From assembly GCA_900318355.1 (NCBI GenBank), contig ONKE01000024.1, forward strand, positions 62,001 through 126,000: a stretch of DNA of 64,000 nucleotides. The letters are read 5' to 3'. This document shows positions 7,531-16,622 of this stretch, in pieces. Numbering within the stretch: the first letter of the stretch is position 1; each line of letters opens with the position of its first letter. The notes beneath the pieces were generated by a model. The model was not told the DNA's origin. It searched no databases and worked only from the letters and a program-made list of their open reading frames with translations. The position numbers and the translations under genes were made by a program. The stretch comes from an uncultured Bacteroidales bacterium. Lineage in GTDB: Bacteria; Bacteroidota; Bacteroidia; Bacteroidales; UBA932.

Positions 7531-10148
7531 CGTGCCCGGAAAAGATATTTGCTGTCGACGGGAGTGGCATAGATATCCAGAATCAGTCGGCGTACCACTT
7601 CCCTGCTCTCCGGAGCGGTCTTGTCCAAAAGTCCGGCCAGATGAGCTTCGAAGGCTGCCTTCTCCTCCCGGGAATAGTAGGAAAGGAAACGCGTCTCCCC
7701 ACTTGCCATGTCATGGGCGATGTAGTTGTTAGGGAACAGATGATAGGCGCTGCATATTCTTTCATCCACCAGGGACGCTACCGATTTATAGAAACCATTT
7801 GCGGACTGACCCTCGAACGAACGGATATCCGCCTCCGAAATTTGCCGGCAGATCGCAATGCGGATCCGGCCTTTCCGCTGCATAATGCCGGTGAGGATAC
7901 TGTTAAGATCCTCACCGGGATATTTCTGATACGGTCCTGCGGCCCGCTTGAAGATTTCCGCCGCCTTCAGCAGATCGCAGGGCTCCCATTCGTAGGAAAT
8001 GGCCACGGGGACGATGTGAAGATCGGCCAGGGCCCGGACCTTGTCCTTTCCGCCGCTCATGGCGAACATCTTGATGATCCCCTGGTCCGTCCTGTCCTTT
8101 CCGTCCTTGGTCCGGCCGTTCCGCTGGGCAATCCAGACAGACTGTCCTCTCCGGCAGACCGCCGTGCGGATATAGTCGGAAAGATGTTCCGACAGGCGGT
8201 AGAAGGCGCGGATGTCGCCGCCCGGACGCTCTACCCGGAACATTTTGTTGGCCTTCCCGACATCGATGACGAAGCCGCCCTTCATCAGGTTGGCCCCGAA
8301 AGTAATTTCGGGCGTATCGAAACCGTCGGCATACAGGGCCTTGGACAGCAGGGAGGCATCCAGCATGATGTCCCTGTGGTTGGAAACAAAGACATAGTTC
8401 TCTCCGCGGGAAAGTTCCTCCAGTCCCTCGCAAGTAAATGAATCACAAGTATTTTCCACGATGCGGCTGATGGCGGGATTCATCACTTCCAGCTGGAACT
8501 CCTCCGTTGTCTCCACTTTCCCGATTCTCTCCCGCAGACGCTGCACATCCTCTCCGGGATACAGGAAGGCGGACACGCCCGCCAGAGCCGGATCGGCGGC
8601 GATACGGCGCATCGCATCGGGAATCTCGAAATCGTAATAGGGACGGATATCGTCGAAGCGGTTGATACGGTTCAGGACGGCACCCCGTCCCAGAATGGCC
8701 TCACAGGTGCTGACGGCTGTCAGGCTGACACCGCATAAACCATGCAGCATGCAATTCTGCCCCGTCAGGAAAAGATTGGGCACCTTGGTCACAACGGGGA
8801 GCAGAGACCACATAAGATTCCGGCAGTCTTTGGAAAAGCCGTACATGGAACCCTCCTTGCTGCCGTAGTAATCGCGGATGGTCAGGGGAGAGGCGGTATT
8901 GACAGCTTCCACGCAGGTCCTGAAGCCAGGGAACATTTCTTCCAGGCAAGACAGGAGTTTATTCGCACAGTCGGCTTTCCACGCCTGGTACGACTCCTCC
9001 CTGCAGCCCGGAGCGCTGTCCTCCCAGGCTTTCACGCAGGACCAGGGCATCGGAGCCGTGACAATCAGTTTTTCGGCGAATTCGCCCTGTCCGATCACGG
9101 GAGGCGTCACGCAGACAAAGCCCTGCGGCCAGGCCCCTTCCCCGCCGATTTCCCAGACTGCGTCGTAGCGCGATACATAATAGAGGGTGTGGTTCAGGTA
9201 GCGGAAACTGTTCTTCCGGAACTTGACATTCAGAGTGAAGGCTGAACAGGAGTTGGGAAGTCCCTCCAGCCGGGTACGATAGGGTCTGGGCAGGATGCCC
9301 GGATCGTCCAGGAGCGGAAAGAGAGAGCAGGGATGGATGGCGCTGACATAGCAGTCCGCCGTGTAGGTCCGCCCGTCCGAAGTACTTACGCCGCTGATCA
9401 TCCGCCCATCATTGTGCACGTGCGTTACTGCCGCACCAGCGAGAACCCTGCCGCCGGAGGAAACGATCACATCCCGAAGGGCCTGCGCGAAATGGATGCT
9501 CCCGCCGGCAAAACGGCTGGAACCGCTGATATACAGCACGGAAATCAGGGCATGTATGTAGGCAGGAGTAACATCCGCCCTTCCGGCATAAAGCGGATTG
9601 ATATATGACAAGACACTGCGCAGGCGCACGTCGGGAATGTAGAGGGCGATGAAAGCATCCGCACTCATTCCGAAGGCCTCAGAATGTTCGGACTGTTCCT
9701 CCGACGACGCTCTCAGGCGAAACAGGTCCACCTCGCCTGCCAGACGGAAAAGGGCCTCCACATAAGCGATCAGGTGATCCCTCTGGTCCGGAAAAACCTC
9801 GCTGAGGGAGTCCACGAAACCCTTCCTCCCCTGGGCAATGCGGTAGCGCCTGCCGTCTTCGGAGAAGAAAACACAGTCGCTGAATTCCCTGTCCGTATCC
9901 TTGACCCGTACCCGGTCCCAGATGCCCAGATATTCGCAGATTCTCCGGATGCTGCCGTCCTTCTGCATGCCGCCGACAATGTGCATGCCTGTGTCAAACA
10001 GCGTCCCGAAACGGCTGAAACTCTGGAGGCCGCCGCCAATGATGGCGTTTTTTTCCAATACGGTCACCTGCAATCCCTCTTGCGCTAGGATTGCACCCGT
10101 AAGCAAGCCGCCGGGGCCGGCTCCGATGATGATTGCACTTTTCTTCAT
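7527..10148 (-). CDS. Fused FAD oxidoreductase (phytoene-desaturase-like) and acyltransferase
   Basis: 873 residues, two enzymes in one chain. Residues 1 to about 500 form a phytoene-desaturase/carotenoid-isomerase-like flavoprotein: 'IIIGAGPGGLLTGAIL' binds the FAD ADP moiety and 'FLTGQNCMLHGLCG' is the C-terminal FAD motif. Residues from about 580 are a PlsC-like acyltransferase of the Bacteroidota 'SNHRDIMLD' type, with a later 'VWIAQRNGRTKDG' block. Such oxidoreductases occur in polyene-resorcinol and flexirubin loci, where they may desaturate or isomerise the chain; the acyltransferase could move the polyene to a lipid. Both roles are inferred from context. The gene overlaps its upstream and downstream neighbours by 4 bp each. 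Confidence 0.85.
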   Translation of the reverse strand: MKKSAIIIGAGPGGLLTGAILAQEGLQVTVLEKNAIIGGGLQSFSRFGTLFDTGMHIVGGMQKDGSIRRICEYLGIWDRVRVKDTDREFSDCVFFSEDGRRYRIAQGRKGFVDSLSEVFPDQRDHLIAYVEALFRLAGEVDLFRLRASSEEQSEHSEAFGMSADAFIALYIPDVRLRSVLSYINPLYAGRADVTPAYIHALISVLYISGSSRFAGGSIHFAQALRDVIVSSGGRVLAGAAVTHVHNDGRMISGVSTSDGRTYTADCYVSAIHPCSLFPLLDDPGILPRPYRTRLEGLPNSCSAFTLNVKFRKNSFRYLNHTLYYVSRYDAVWEIGGEGAWPQGFVCVTPPVIGQGEFAEKLIVTAPMPWSCVKAWEDSAPGCREESYQAWKADCANKLLSCLEEMFPGFRTCVEAVNTASPLTIRDYYGSKEGSMYGFSKDCRNLMWSLLPVVTKVPNLFLTGQNCMLHGLCGVSLTAVSTCEAILGRGAVLNRINRFDDIRPYYDFEIPDAMRRIAADPALAGVSAFLYPGEDVQRLRERIGKVETTEEFQLEVMNPAISRIVENTCDSFTCEGLEELSRGENYVFVSNHRDIMLDASLLSKALYADGFDTPEITFGANLMKGGFVIDVGKANKMFRVERPGGDIRAFYRLSEHLSDYIRTAVCRRGQSVWIAQRNGRTKDGKDRTDQGIIKMFAMSGGKDKVRALADLHIVPVAISYEWEPCDLLKAAEIFKRAAGPYQKYPGEDLNSILTGIMQRKGRIRIAICRQISEADIRSFEGQSANGFYKSVASLVDERICSAYHLFPNNYIAHDMASGETRFLSYYSREEKAAFEAHLAGLLDKTAPESREVVRRLILDIYATPVDSKYLFRAR

Positions 10149-11650
10149 TTGAGATTCCGTTCCGTCAGGTCGGCAATTTCCGCGTAACGCGCGGCATAGT
10201 ATTTCCTGAGCGCGGAAGCCCGCTCCCTATAGTTGTTCCCCATCCGGGAGAGCGCCTCCGGTGCGATGCGGCTGCCCACTTCCATCCGCAGGGGCCAGGA
10301 GTGAAGGATCCGTCCGTGCTTGGGAAGGGCGTGTCCCGTGCCATACAGTACGAGGGGCAGCACGTCAAGGCCAAGTTGGTCGGCCAGGTAGAAGGCTCCC
10401 TGGTGAAAACGGCCGATCTTGCCGTCGGTCGATCGGGTACTCTCCGGATAAACGGCGACGCTATAGCCCTTCTCCACCATTTCCTTAAGGCGGGGAAGAA
10501 TTCTGTCCAGACCTTCCGAGGCCGGAAGATAGTCCGCCTGGCGGATCACGAAGCCGTAGAGGGGATTGTGCCAGACCCAGTCCGCGGTCAGGACGACCAG
10601 GCGGGGCGTCAGGGAGAGCATCGGCAGCAGGTCGAGGTGGGACTGGTGGTTGCAGATCAACACGGCAGGACGGCGGAAGTCTTCCCCTTCCGGATTGACC
10701 GGCGTATAAGGGTTTCCGGCCCATCCCAGCAATTTGGTTCCCCAGCCGGCCAGACGACAGATGCTGCGGTGGAGCCACTCTTTCTTCCGTTCCGTCACGC
10801 GTCCCAGTTTCAGATAAAGGAAAGCGACGGGCGTAACCACAAGCAGCATGGCCATGACATAGACCAGCAACAGGCCAAGGGTCTTGAGAAACCGGAAAGT
10901 CGACCGGAGAATCGTCAGCGGAAGGCCCACGACCAGGGCCAGGAGGCATAGTACTGTATTGAGCAGGCTTATCCGGAGGAAATCGCGGACGGGACGGAAA
11001 TGGGACACCCTCTCCTCCCGGGGAGGATAATAGACGCGGACATCCTCGCTGACAAGACGGATGCCGCTCCAGGCCGAGAAGACCAGGAGTTCGAGTTCCG
11101 CCTCATAGCGGGAAGTCAGCAGGGACAGGCCGCGGAGTTTGCGCAAAGGATACAGCCGGTATCCGGTCTGGGTATCCTTAAGGGGAACGAGCGTCTGGAT
11201 GAAGAACCATAAATTGCTGAAAGCGTTGGCAAAACGGCTTGCTTTGCTGCGATCGGCATTCTCCAGGTCCGCCCTCCTTCCCACGATGAGCGCGCCGGGA
11301 TAACGTCGATTCGCCTCGAGGAAGACGGGGATGTCTTCCGGAAAATGCTGCCCGTCCCCATCCAGAGTGACGGCGTAGGCGAAGCCGGCCTCCCGGGCCC
11401 GCCGGAAGCCCTCGCGAAGCGCGCGGCCCTTGCCGCCGTTTTTCGGCAGCACAAGCAATTCGGGTCTTTGCGGCATGTCCTCCAACAGGGACAGCGTATC
11501 GTCGGTACAGCCATCCAATACGACAAAAACATCCGAGCAATAGGCCTGGGTCCTCTCAACGACATCAACGATGGTCCCGGCGTTGTTGTACGTCGGGATA
11601 ATGACACAGATTCCTCTGCGACGAAGCGCTATTTTACAGTCATCCTGCAT
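10145..11650 (-). CDS. GT2 glycosyltransferase fused to lysophospholipid-type acyltransferase
   Basis: 501 residues from the ATG at 11650; an upstream in-frame ATG at 11806 would lie well inside the preceding dehydratase gene and adds non-conserved sequence, so it is rejected. Residues 1-230 are a family 2 glycosyltransferase: 'VIIPTYNNAG', 'LDGCTDDTL' and 'TLDGDGQHFPED' supply the nucleotide-sugar and metal contacts. Membrane segments follow ('LLVYVMAMLLVVTPVAFLYL'). The C-terminal part is a PlsC-like acyltransferase with 'CNHQSHLDLLP' (H-x4-D) and 'YPESTRSTDG'. The same fusion is a hallmark of aryl polyene clusters (ApeJ type), where it probably builds the lipid anchor. It overlaps the dehydratase by 22 bp and the FAD gene by 4 bp. 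Confidence 0.85.
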   Translation of the reverse strand: MQDDCKIALRRRGICVIIPTYNNAGTIVDVVERTQAYCSDVFVVLDGCTDDTLSLLEDMPQRPELLVLPKNGGKGRALREGFRRAREAGFAYAVTLDGDGQHFPEDIPVFLEANRRYPGALIVGRRADLENADRSKASRFANAFSNLWFFIQTLVPLKDTQTGYRLYPLRKLRGLSLLTSRYEAELELLVFSAWSGIRLVSEDVRVYYPPREERVSHFRPVRDFLRISLLNTVLCLLALVVGLPLTILRSTFRFLKTLGLLLVYVMAMLLVVTPVAFLYLKLGRVTERKKEWLHRSICRLAGWGTKLLGWAGNPYTPVNPEGEDFRRPAVLICNHQSHLDLLPMLSLTPRLVVLTADWVWHNPLYGFVIRQADYLPASEGLDRILPRLKEMVEKGYSVAVYPESTRSTDGKIGRFHQGAFYLADQLGLDVLPLVLYGTGHALPKHGRILHSWPLRMEVGSRIAPEALSRMGNNYRERASALRKYYAARYAEIADLTERNLK

Positions 11651-12003
11651 ACCAGGGTCATCTTTGCCAGCTGTAAATCCTTCCGCAGGAAATCGATCGA
11701 GGCCGTAAGGGCCCCGTCCTCTTTTCCCATCTTGCCGATGCGCACCTCCACCGGACCGTCGTCCGGATGGAGGATATGGAGGAACTTCACGTTCTTCGCC
11801 CGGCACAGTTCCACTTTTTCCCCTGCCGCGTCCGAGAGCAGTTCCAGGCCCATCTGCAGGATGCAGACGCCCGGGGTGATCGGCTCGCCGGGAAAATGCG
11901 CCCGGAAGATCCCGTGTTCCGCATTGAGGCGGATCACGTAGGAGGCGCTCCCATCCCCGCGGACGGAAGAATCGACAAAGTAGAAACTATTCCGAAAAAC
12001 CAT
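11629..12003 (-). CDS. Hotdog-fold 3-hydroxyacyl-ACP dehydratase (ApeI/FabZ-like)
   Basis: 124 residues from the ATG at 12003; the longer open frame to 12177 only shadows the LolA gene. The hotdog signature is 'HFPGEPITPGVCILQMGLELL', the FabZ-type substrate helix; a histidine sits in the expected position just before 'FPGEP'. In aryl polyene synthases two dehydratase-like proteins pair as a heterodimer; this one and the protein at 17045-17500 are the probable partners. It overlaps the LolA-like gene by 17 bp and the GT2 fusion by 22 bp, so expression is tightly coupled. Confidence 0.75.
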   Translation of the reverse strand: MVFRNSFYFVDSSVRGDGSASYVIRLNAEHGIFRAHFPGEPITPGVCILQMGLELLSDAAGEKVELCRAKNVKFLHILHPDDGPVEVRIGKMGKEDGALTASIDFLRKDLQLAKMTLVCRMTVK

Positions 12004-12586
12004 ATCTGACCTTGTTGAATGTGATAAGCGTCGTATCTCCGGAGGACTCACGCATCTCGATACTCCTGGCGCCCATGTTCCCGCCGTCATAGCGCAGCAC
12101 GAGCGAGGACCACATTTTCTGCATTTCCTTCCGCAGAGGATAGAGCAGCACGACGATTTCGCCGCCCTCCCGGGCAAACTCGCTCCGGAAGAGTTTTTCG
12201 TCCGAGAGGACGCTCCCCTCCACGCTCCGGATGATCAGTTGCGTCATCTCCCGGGCAAGACGGCCCTGCGGACCGCTCAAGGGCTCCTCCCGGCCGTTCC
12301 GGCGGATCGAAACCGCCCCGGCATCCGCCGTGAAAGACAGGTCGAAGGGCTCCAGATACCGCCACTCCAGACAGCCAGGACGGCGGTAACGCATCTGCCC
12401 GGACGACAGGACGGGCTCCGCCAGGAGGGCGGATTCCCGCCGCTGGACAAAATCGCAGGTGACGGAGGTCACCTTCCCGCTGAAGGCGAGCAGTTCCGCT
12501 CGGATGGCATCTGCATCCGACCCCTGGGCCGCCGCGTAAGGGAGCGGGGCCAGCACCAGAAGCAGGAGGATGACGAGCCGTTTCAT
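11987..12586 (-). CDS. LolA-like periplasmic lipid carrier
   Basis: 199 residues from the ATG at 12586; the longer open frame beginning at 13072 crosses the small membrane protein gene and is not the true start. A signal peptide is clear ('LVILLLLVLAPLPYAAA', cleavage before 'QGSD'). The rest matches the LolA/outer-membrane lipoprotein carrier layout: 'VTCDFVQRRESALLAEPVLSSG' followed by 'MRYRRPGCLEWRYLEP'. LolA-like proteins are standard in aryl polyene loci and probably ferry the polyene lipid from the MMPL exporter to the outer membrane. Start and upstream stop share one base (TAATG). Confidence 0.8.
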   Translation of the reverse strand: MKRLVILLLLVLAPLPYAAAQGSDADAIRAELLAFSGKVTSVTCDFVQRRESALLAEPVLSSGQMRYRRPGCLEWRYLEPFDLSFTADAGAVSIRRNGREEPLSGPQGRLAREMTQLIIRSVEGSVLSDEKLFRSEFAREGGEIVVLLYPLRKEMQKMWSSLVLRYDGGNMGARSIEMRESSGDTTLITFNKVRYGFSE

Positions 12587-12945
12587 TACTTTGCGATAAA
12601 AAAGCAGCCCGCCATAATCAGCAGGACGCCCAGCCAACGGCTGAGACCGACCGGTTCGTGGAAAAAGACGATGGCCGCGATCATCCCGAAGACATAACTC
12701 AGGGAGACCATCGGATAGGCCATGCTGAAAGGAAAATGCTTGAGAATATAGAACCAGAGCAGACTCCCGGCCCCATAGCACAGTCCGCAGGCCGCGAACT
12801 GCCAGTTGACGAAGACGGATTTCCAGAAGGCCGCCGTCCATGCAAAAGGCAACATCCGCTCCAGGGCGAATTTCAACAGGACCTGCCCGGAGGCAAGTAG
12901 CAGGCTCTGGGCGATGGCAAGGGGGAGAATCAGCAGATTGTTCAT
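12586..12945 (-). CDS. Small four-helix membrane protein, EamA/SMR-like
   Basis: 119 residues with four hydrophobic segments (about 5-25, 50-70, 75-92, 98-117). The sequence 'FSMAYPMVSLSYVFGMIAA...PVGLSRWLGVLLIMAG' is typical of half-size drug/metabolite transporters (EmrE or ArnE/F-like), in which two copies make one transporter. ArnE/F-type proteins flip lipid-linked intermediates, so a flippase role for the polyene lipid precursor is plausible but inferred. It overlaps the ketosynthase upstream by 4 bp. Confidence 0.7.
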   Translation of the reverse strand: MNNLLILPLAIAQSLLLASGQVLLKFALERMLPFAWTAAFWKSVFVNWQFAACGLCYGAGSLLWFYILKHFPFSMAYPMVSLSYVFGMIAAIVFFHEPVGLSRWLGVLLIMAGCFFIAK

Positions 12946-14660
12946 GATTCTTCAAGGGTATAAATCCGGCTTTCCGCCGCGAATTGCGCGGTCCTTCCGC
13001 CGGAAAGGGTTTCGTCGAAGGCGCATACCAGCACGTTTCGTGCCTCGCCGGTCCGCAGGCGCATCGCGGCATCGCGGACGGCCCATTCCAGGGAACGGTC
13101 GCCCTGGGAATAGGTGATGTTGTACCCGTGACAGCCCGTACGGATGGCGATGGCCGATCCGATGGTATTGTGGGTGCTCTGCATAAAGAGGGTCGGCTTG
13201 AGGAGTTGCTCGTCGTTCGCGGCGATATCCTCCAGGAAGAGGGTGCTGCATTCCAGCATGCCCCGGGAGGTGGCTGTGACGATGGCGTCCGGGCAGGAAA
13301 GGCCCCTGTCCCTCAGCGCGAGGAAGGCCGACAAGAGGCTGGCCTTCATGATTTTACCCATCCTGCGGGTCTCCATGGGAGAGAGGAATTCCTTCAGGGC
13401 GGACAGTTCCTCGTCCGAACGGACACTGCGGCGCGCGACGAGGCGGACCTGCGCGGCGTCGCGCAGCGGGACCGGGGCCGGAGCGGGCCGCTTCCGGCAG
13501 AGGATCATCGAGGAGTCATTGCCGCCGAATCCGAAGGAGTTGCACATGACATAGTCCAGGCAGACGCCCGTCCGTCCCATCGTGGGAGCAAAGCCCCCCG
13601 GAATCATCCGGCTCCAGCCGAGCGAGGCCGGCACGAAGCCGTTCTGCATGGCCAGGACGCAGATAACGGTTTCGACCGCGCCGGAGGCCGAGGTGGTGTG
13701 GCCGGTATAGGACTTGGTGCTGGACATGTCCGGGATCGTATCCCCGAACACCCGGCGGAACGCGGCGCTTTCGGAAGCGTCGTTGTCCGGCGTCCCGGTG
13801 CCGTGCGCATTGATGTAGCCGATCTTTTCAGGGCCGATACCGGCCATCTTGAGCGCATCCCGCATGGCCAGGAAGGCCCCGTCCCCGTCTTTCGAAGTCG
13901 CGGTCTGGTGGAAGGCGTCGCAGCGGTTGGCATAGCCGCCGATGTAGGCCAGGCCCTCCGGCGCGTCCTTTTCGAGCACGACAAAAGCGGCGCCCTCGCC
14001 CAGGTTCAGCCCCTCGCGCGAATCGTCGAAGGGGCGGCAACGCTGCCGGTCGAGGATCATCAGGGAGTTGAAGCCGTTCAGGTGGTAGCGGCTCAGGGGT
14101 TCCGAGCCCCCGGCGACGACCATGTCGGCCTCGTCGTTTTTCAGCATTTCGCAGCCGAGCATGATGGCATTCAGCGCGGAGGAGCAGGCCGTGCAGATGG
14201 TACAGCAACTGGCGCCGCCTAGGCCGGAGAATGCGGCTATCTCTTCCGTGCTCCGGCCGCATTCGTTGCCCTGGGGCACCTCGACGCCTTCCTCCGTCTT
14301 GCCGTAAACCTGTTCCGTCACGTCCATGACGCCGACCGTCGTACCCGAGATGAGCGCCACCCGCTTCCCGGCGAGGGAGGCGGCGTCAAGACCGGCCTGA
14401 GCGAGCGCCTCGCGGACCGCGAGGGCGCCCATGACGGAAGTCCGGCTCACCTGGACGTCGTCCGCTATGCCCAGCAGGCGCTTCATCTGTCCGGTGGACA
14501 TCTTCACTTCCCCGACCGGGATATCCCTGTGCCGGGAAGGAAGATACTGCATCGGCCCGATTCCCGATTCTTTCCGCAGAAGGGAATCCAGGACCGCCTG
14601 CCTGTCGTCACCGATCGCGCAGACGATGCCCATGCCGTTTATGGAGATGGTTCCGTCCAT
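12942..14660 (-). CDS. Ketosynthase with C-terminal thiolase-like half domain
   Basis: 572 residues. Residues 1-390 are a complete beta-ketoacyl-ACP synthase with Cys159 ('TACSSALN'), His286 ('NAHGTGT') and His321 ('YTGHTTSA'), so it should be active. Residues about 400-572 are a second thiolase-like piece ('IVTATSRGMLECST', 'MQSTHNTIGSAIAIRTGCHGYN', 'VLVCAFDETLS') resembling the ketoacyl-synt_2 half domain that often stands alone in aryl polyene clusters. Here it is fused. Role: chain elongation on the ACPs. It shares one base with the ACP upstream and 4 bp with the membrane protein downstream. Confidence 0.85.
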   Translation of the reverse strand: MDGTISINGMGIVCAIGDDRQAVLDSLLRKESGIGPMQYLPSRHRDIPVGEVKMSTGQMKRLLGIADDVQVSRTSVMGALAVREALAQAGLDAASLAGKRVALISGTTVGVMDVTEQVYGKTEEGVEVPQGNECGRSTEEIAAFSGLGGASCCTICTACSSALNAIMLGCEMLKNDEADMVVAGGSEPLSRYHLNGFNSLMILDRQRCRPFDDSREGLNLGEGAAFVVLEKDAPEGLAYIGGYANRCDAFHQTATSKDGDGAFLAMRDALKMAGIGPEKIGYINAHGTGTPDNDASESAAFRRVFGDTIPDMSSTKSYTGHTTSASGAVETVICVLAMQNGFVPASLGWSRMIPGGFAPTMGRTGVCLDYVMCNSFGFGGNDSSMILCRKRPAPAPVPLRDAAQVRLVARRSVRSDEELSALKEFLSPMETRRMGKIMKASLLSAFLALRDRGLSCPDAIVTATSRGMLECSTLFLEDIAANDEQLLKPTLFMQSTHNTIGSAIAIRTGCHGYNITYSQGDRSLEWAVRDAAMRLRTGEARNVLVCAFDETLSGGRTAQFAAESRIYTLEES

Positions 14661-14917
14661 TATTTGCTACGGTTCTTCCGGATATAGTCAGCGATGCAAT
14701 TGATGCTTTTGAAGACCTCTTTTCCCTGGGCCGGGCTGGCCAGTTTGATGCCGTAGTGCTTGTCGAGGATGACGATCAGTTCCAGGGCATCGATGGAATC
14801 CAGGCCGAGGCCGTCCCCGAACAGAGGGGCGTCGTCGTCGATGTCTTCCGGGGTCATATCTTCCAGGTTCAGGGCGTCGATAATCTGCAATTTGAGGTTG
14901 TAGAGCAATTCATCCAT
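14660..14917 (-). CDS. Acyl carrier protein
   Basis: 85 residues. Ser41 in 'GLGLDSIDALEL' is the phosphopantetheine attachment site, and the protein is acidic with the usual four-helix spacing. It sits between two ketosynthases, sharing one base with the one downstream and 4 bp away from the one upstream. Role: carries the growing polyene chain. It is the longer of two free ACPs in the operon; the 'DALEL' context is similar to ApeE/F-type carriers. Confidence 0.9.
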   Translation of the reverse strand: MDELLYNLKLQIIDALNLEDMTPEDIDDDAPLFGDGLGLDSIDALELIVILDKHYGIKLASPAQGKEVFKSINCIADYIRKNRSK

Positions 14918-14921
14918 GATT

Positions 14922-16622
14922 TTATGCTTTAATTTTCAATAATTTGAGATCTGCTATAAAGGCATCCTCCCCCTCGCAGTCCACCCATCCGTACAGCAGT
15001 GCGGCGGGTCGGGCGGCCGCAAGCGTCACGCGGACGATTTCCTCCATCCTTCCGTCATCCCGCCGGGGCAGCATCACCAGGGTGGTTTCGCCCTTGACGG
15101 TGTGGCGGACGGCGATTTCGCCCAGCACCACATTGGGAAGGGTGTTGATGAAGACCGCGGGACTCGGATAGAAGGCCCCGGGATCCGAGAAGGTGGACAG
15201 GTGCTTCCGGTCGGCCAGCACCGAGCCGTTCAGAGTAAAGAAATACAGCGCGATGTCATCCGGCTCGCAGTCCGAAAGCGTATCCTTGGCGAGCAGGCCC
15301 GCGCCGACATAGGCCAGGCGGCTGAAAAGGTCCATCTTAAAAAAGCGCGAGCCGTCCGCAAGGCAGGTCTTGAAGATCTCCGTCAGAAGGGCTGCCCCCG
15401 TGCTTTCATGCGGAACGGGCGCTCCGTCCAGGAGAACACTGTCCGGGGTGATGCGCAGGGATTTCACCACCGCGTACTGCGCCGGAGCCGGCGCGGGGAC
15501 CGCGGCCGGATGCTTGGAATAAACCAAAGCGCCGTTACAGCCGCCGAAAGCGGACTGCGTCTTGATGAAAGCCCGCCTGCCGGTCGACTCCCCCCGGGTG
15601 CAGACGGTGATTTTCCCGCTCACGCCGATTTCTTCGAATCCGCGCAGGGGCAGGACTTTTCCCTCGTCCAGCGAACACATGGTGATGAGGGGCTCGAGGA
15701 TGGACGAAGCGCCGAAGGTGTGGCCGAAATAAGCCTTATAGGCCGTTGTAGGAATATCGCCGAGGCCGCCCTGCTCGATGGCCTTGGACTCCATCTGGTC
15801 ATTGAACATCGTGGCCGTCCCGTGGGCGGTCACGCAGGCGAGGGAGTCTTTCAGAGCTGGAGAGAGGACTTTCCTGATGCACCGGCACAGGCCGTCACCG
15901 CTCGGGATAGGCGCGCTGACATGGTAGGCGTCGTTGTCAAGGCAGCCGTCGGCAAGATACCAGGCGTCCGCGGCTGCCTCCTCCTCCCGCGAGAGGACAA
16001 GGGTCGCCGCGCCTTCCCCTATGTTCAGGCCCAGGCGGTCGATGTCGAAGGGACGGCATTCCTGCGGAGAGAGGGCCTTGAAAGACCCGAATCCGGCCAG
16101 GACGAAAGCCGACAGCACATCCGCGCCGCAGACGACGGCATGGTCGTACAGGCCGGCGGAAAGCAGGCGGGCGGCCAGCATCTGGGCAGTCGCCCCGGAG
16201 ATGCATGCGTTGCTGACAAGCAGAGGCTCACGGGAGAATCCAAGGTAATCGGCCACACGCTGCGCCGCCAGGCCGGGAGCGAGGTAGCAGCCGTCCTTTT
16301 CCGGGACCTCCGAGAGTTCGGCCATGGCAGCCGTAGCGGATCCCAGGATCAGGATGGACCGCGGGGAGACCGGATCGACCTCCGTGCGGCTCAGAGCTTC
16401 CCTGACGGAATGGATCACAAGGGATTCGAACCAGCTGACACCTGCCAGTCGGAGTTCCTTCCGCAGGCTGTCGCCGAACATGCCGACACAGGCCTTTCCG
16501 GGGACGCCGAGGCAGCCGTCCACGATTTTCAGGGCGCTTTCCCCGCGCCGGACGGCGGCATAGGCCTCAGCGGTCGTCAGGCCGATGGGAGAGGTAATAT
16601 TGCCGGCAAGGATTCTTATCAT
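14922..16622 (-). CDS. Second ketosynthase with long C-terminal extension
   Basis: 566 residues from the ATG at 16622, which overlaps the thioesterase stop as ATGA; an ATG at 16673 is rejected because it lies inside the thioesterase. The catalytic residues look intact: Cys140 ('SNACISGATA'), His268 ('TAHGTATM') and His301 ('YFGHTFGAS'). The motifs diverge from the other two ketosynthases, so it may be the partner subunit of a heterodimer as known for aryl polyene synthases. Residues about 380-566 form an extension of uncertain nature with a thiolase-like pattern ('LYFFTLNGSVLADRKHL', 'AVFINTLPNVVLGEIA'). Confidence 0.8.
   Translation of the reverse strand: MIRILAGNITSPIGLTTAEAYAAVRRGESALKIVDGCLGVPGKACVGMFGDSLRKELRLAGVSWFESLVIHSVREALSRTEVDPVSPRSILILGSATAAMAELSEVPEKDGCYLAPGLAAQRVADYLGFSREPLLVSNACISGATAQMLAARLLSAGLYDHAVVCGADVLSAFVLAGFGSFKALSPQECRPFDIDRLGLNIGEGAATLVLSREEEAAADAWYLADGCLDNDAYHVSAPIPSGDGLCRCIRKVLSPALKDSLACVTAHGTATMFNDQMESKAIEQGGLGDIPTTAYKAYFGHTFGASSILEPLITMCSLDEGKVLPLRGFEEIGVSGKITVCTRGESTGRRAFIKTQSAFGGCNGALVYSKHPAAVPAPAPAQYAVVKSLRITPDSVLLDGAPVPHESTGAALLTEIFKTCLADGSRFFKMDLFSRLAYVGAGLLAKDTLSDCEPDDIALYFFTLNGSVLADRKHLSTFSDPGAFYPSPAVFINTLPNVVLGEIAVRHTVKGETTLVMLPRRDDGRMEEIVRVTLAAARPAALLYGWVDCEGEDAFIADLKLLKIKA

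Noticed and set aside
11651..11806. Longer N-terminus for the GT2-acyltransferase fusion
   Set aside because: It would lie entirely within the dehydratase gene and encodes a low-complexity Gly/Arg/Pro stretch before the conserved 'VIIPTYNN' start.
12587..13072. Longer N-terminus for the LolA-like protein
   Set aside because: It overlaps the DMT-type gene in another frame, and the signal peptide begins exactly at the ATG at 12586.
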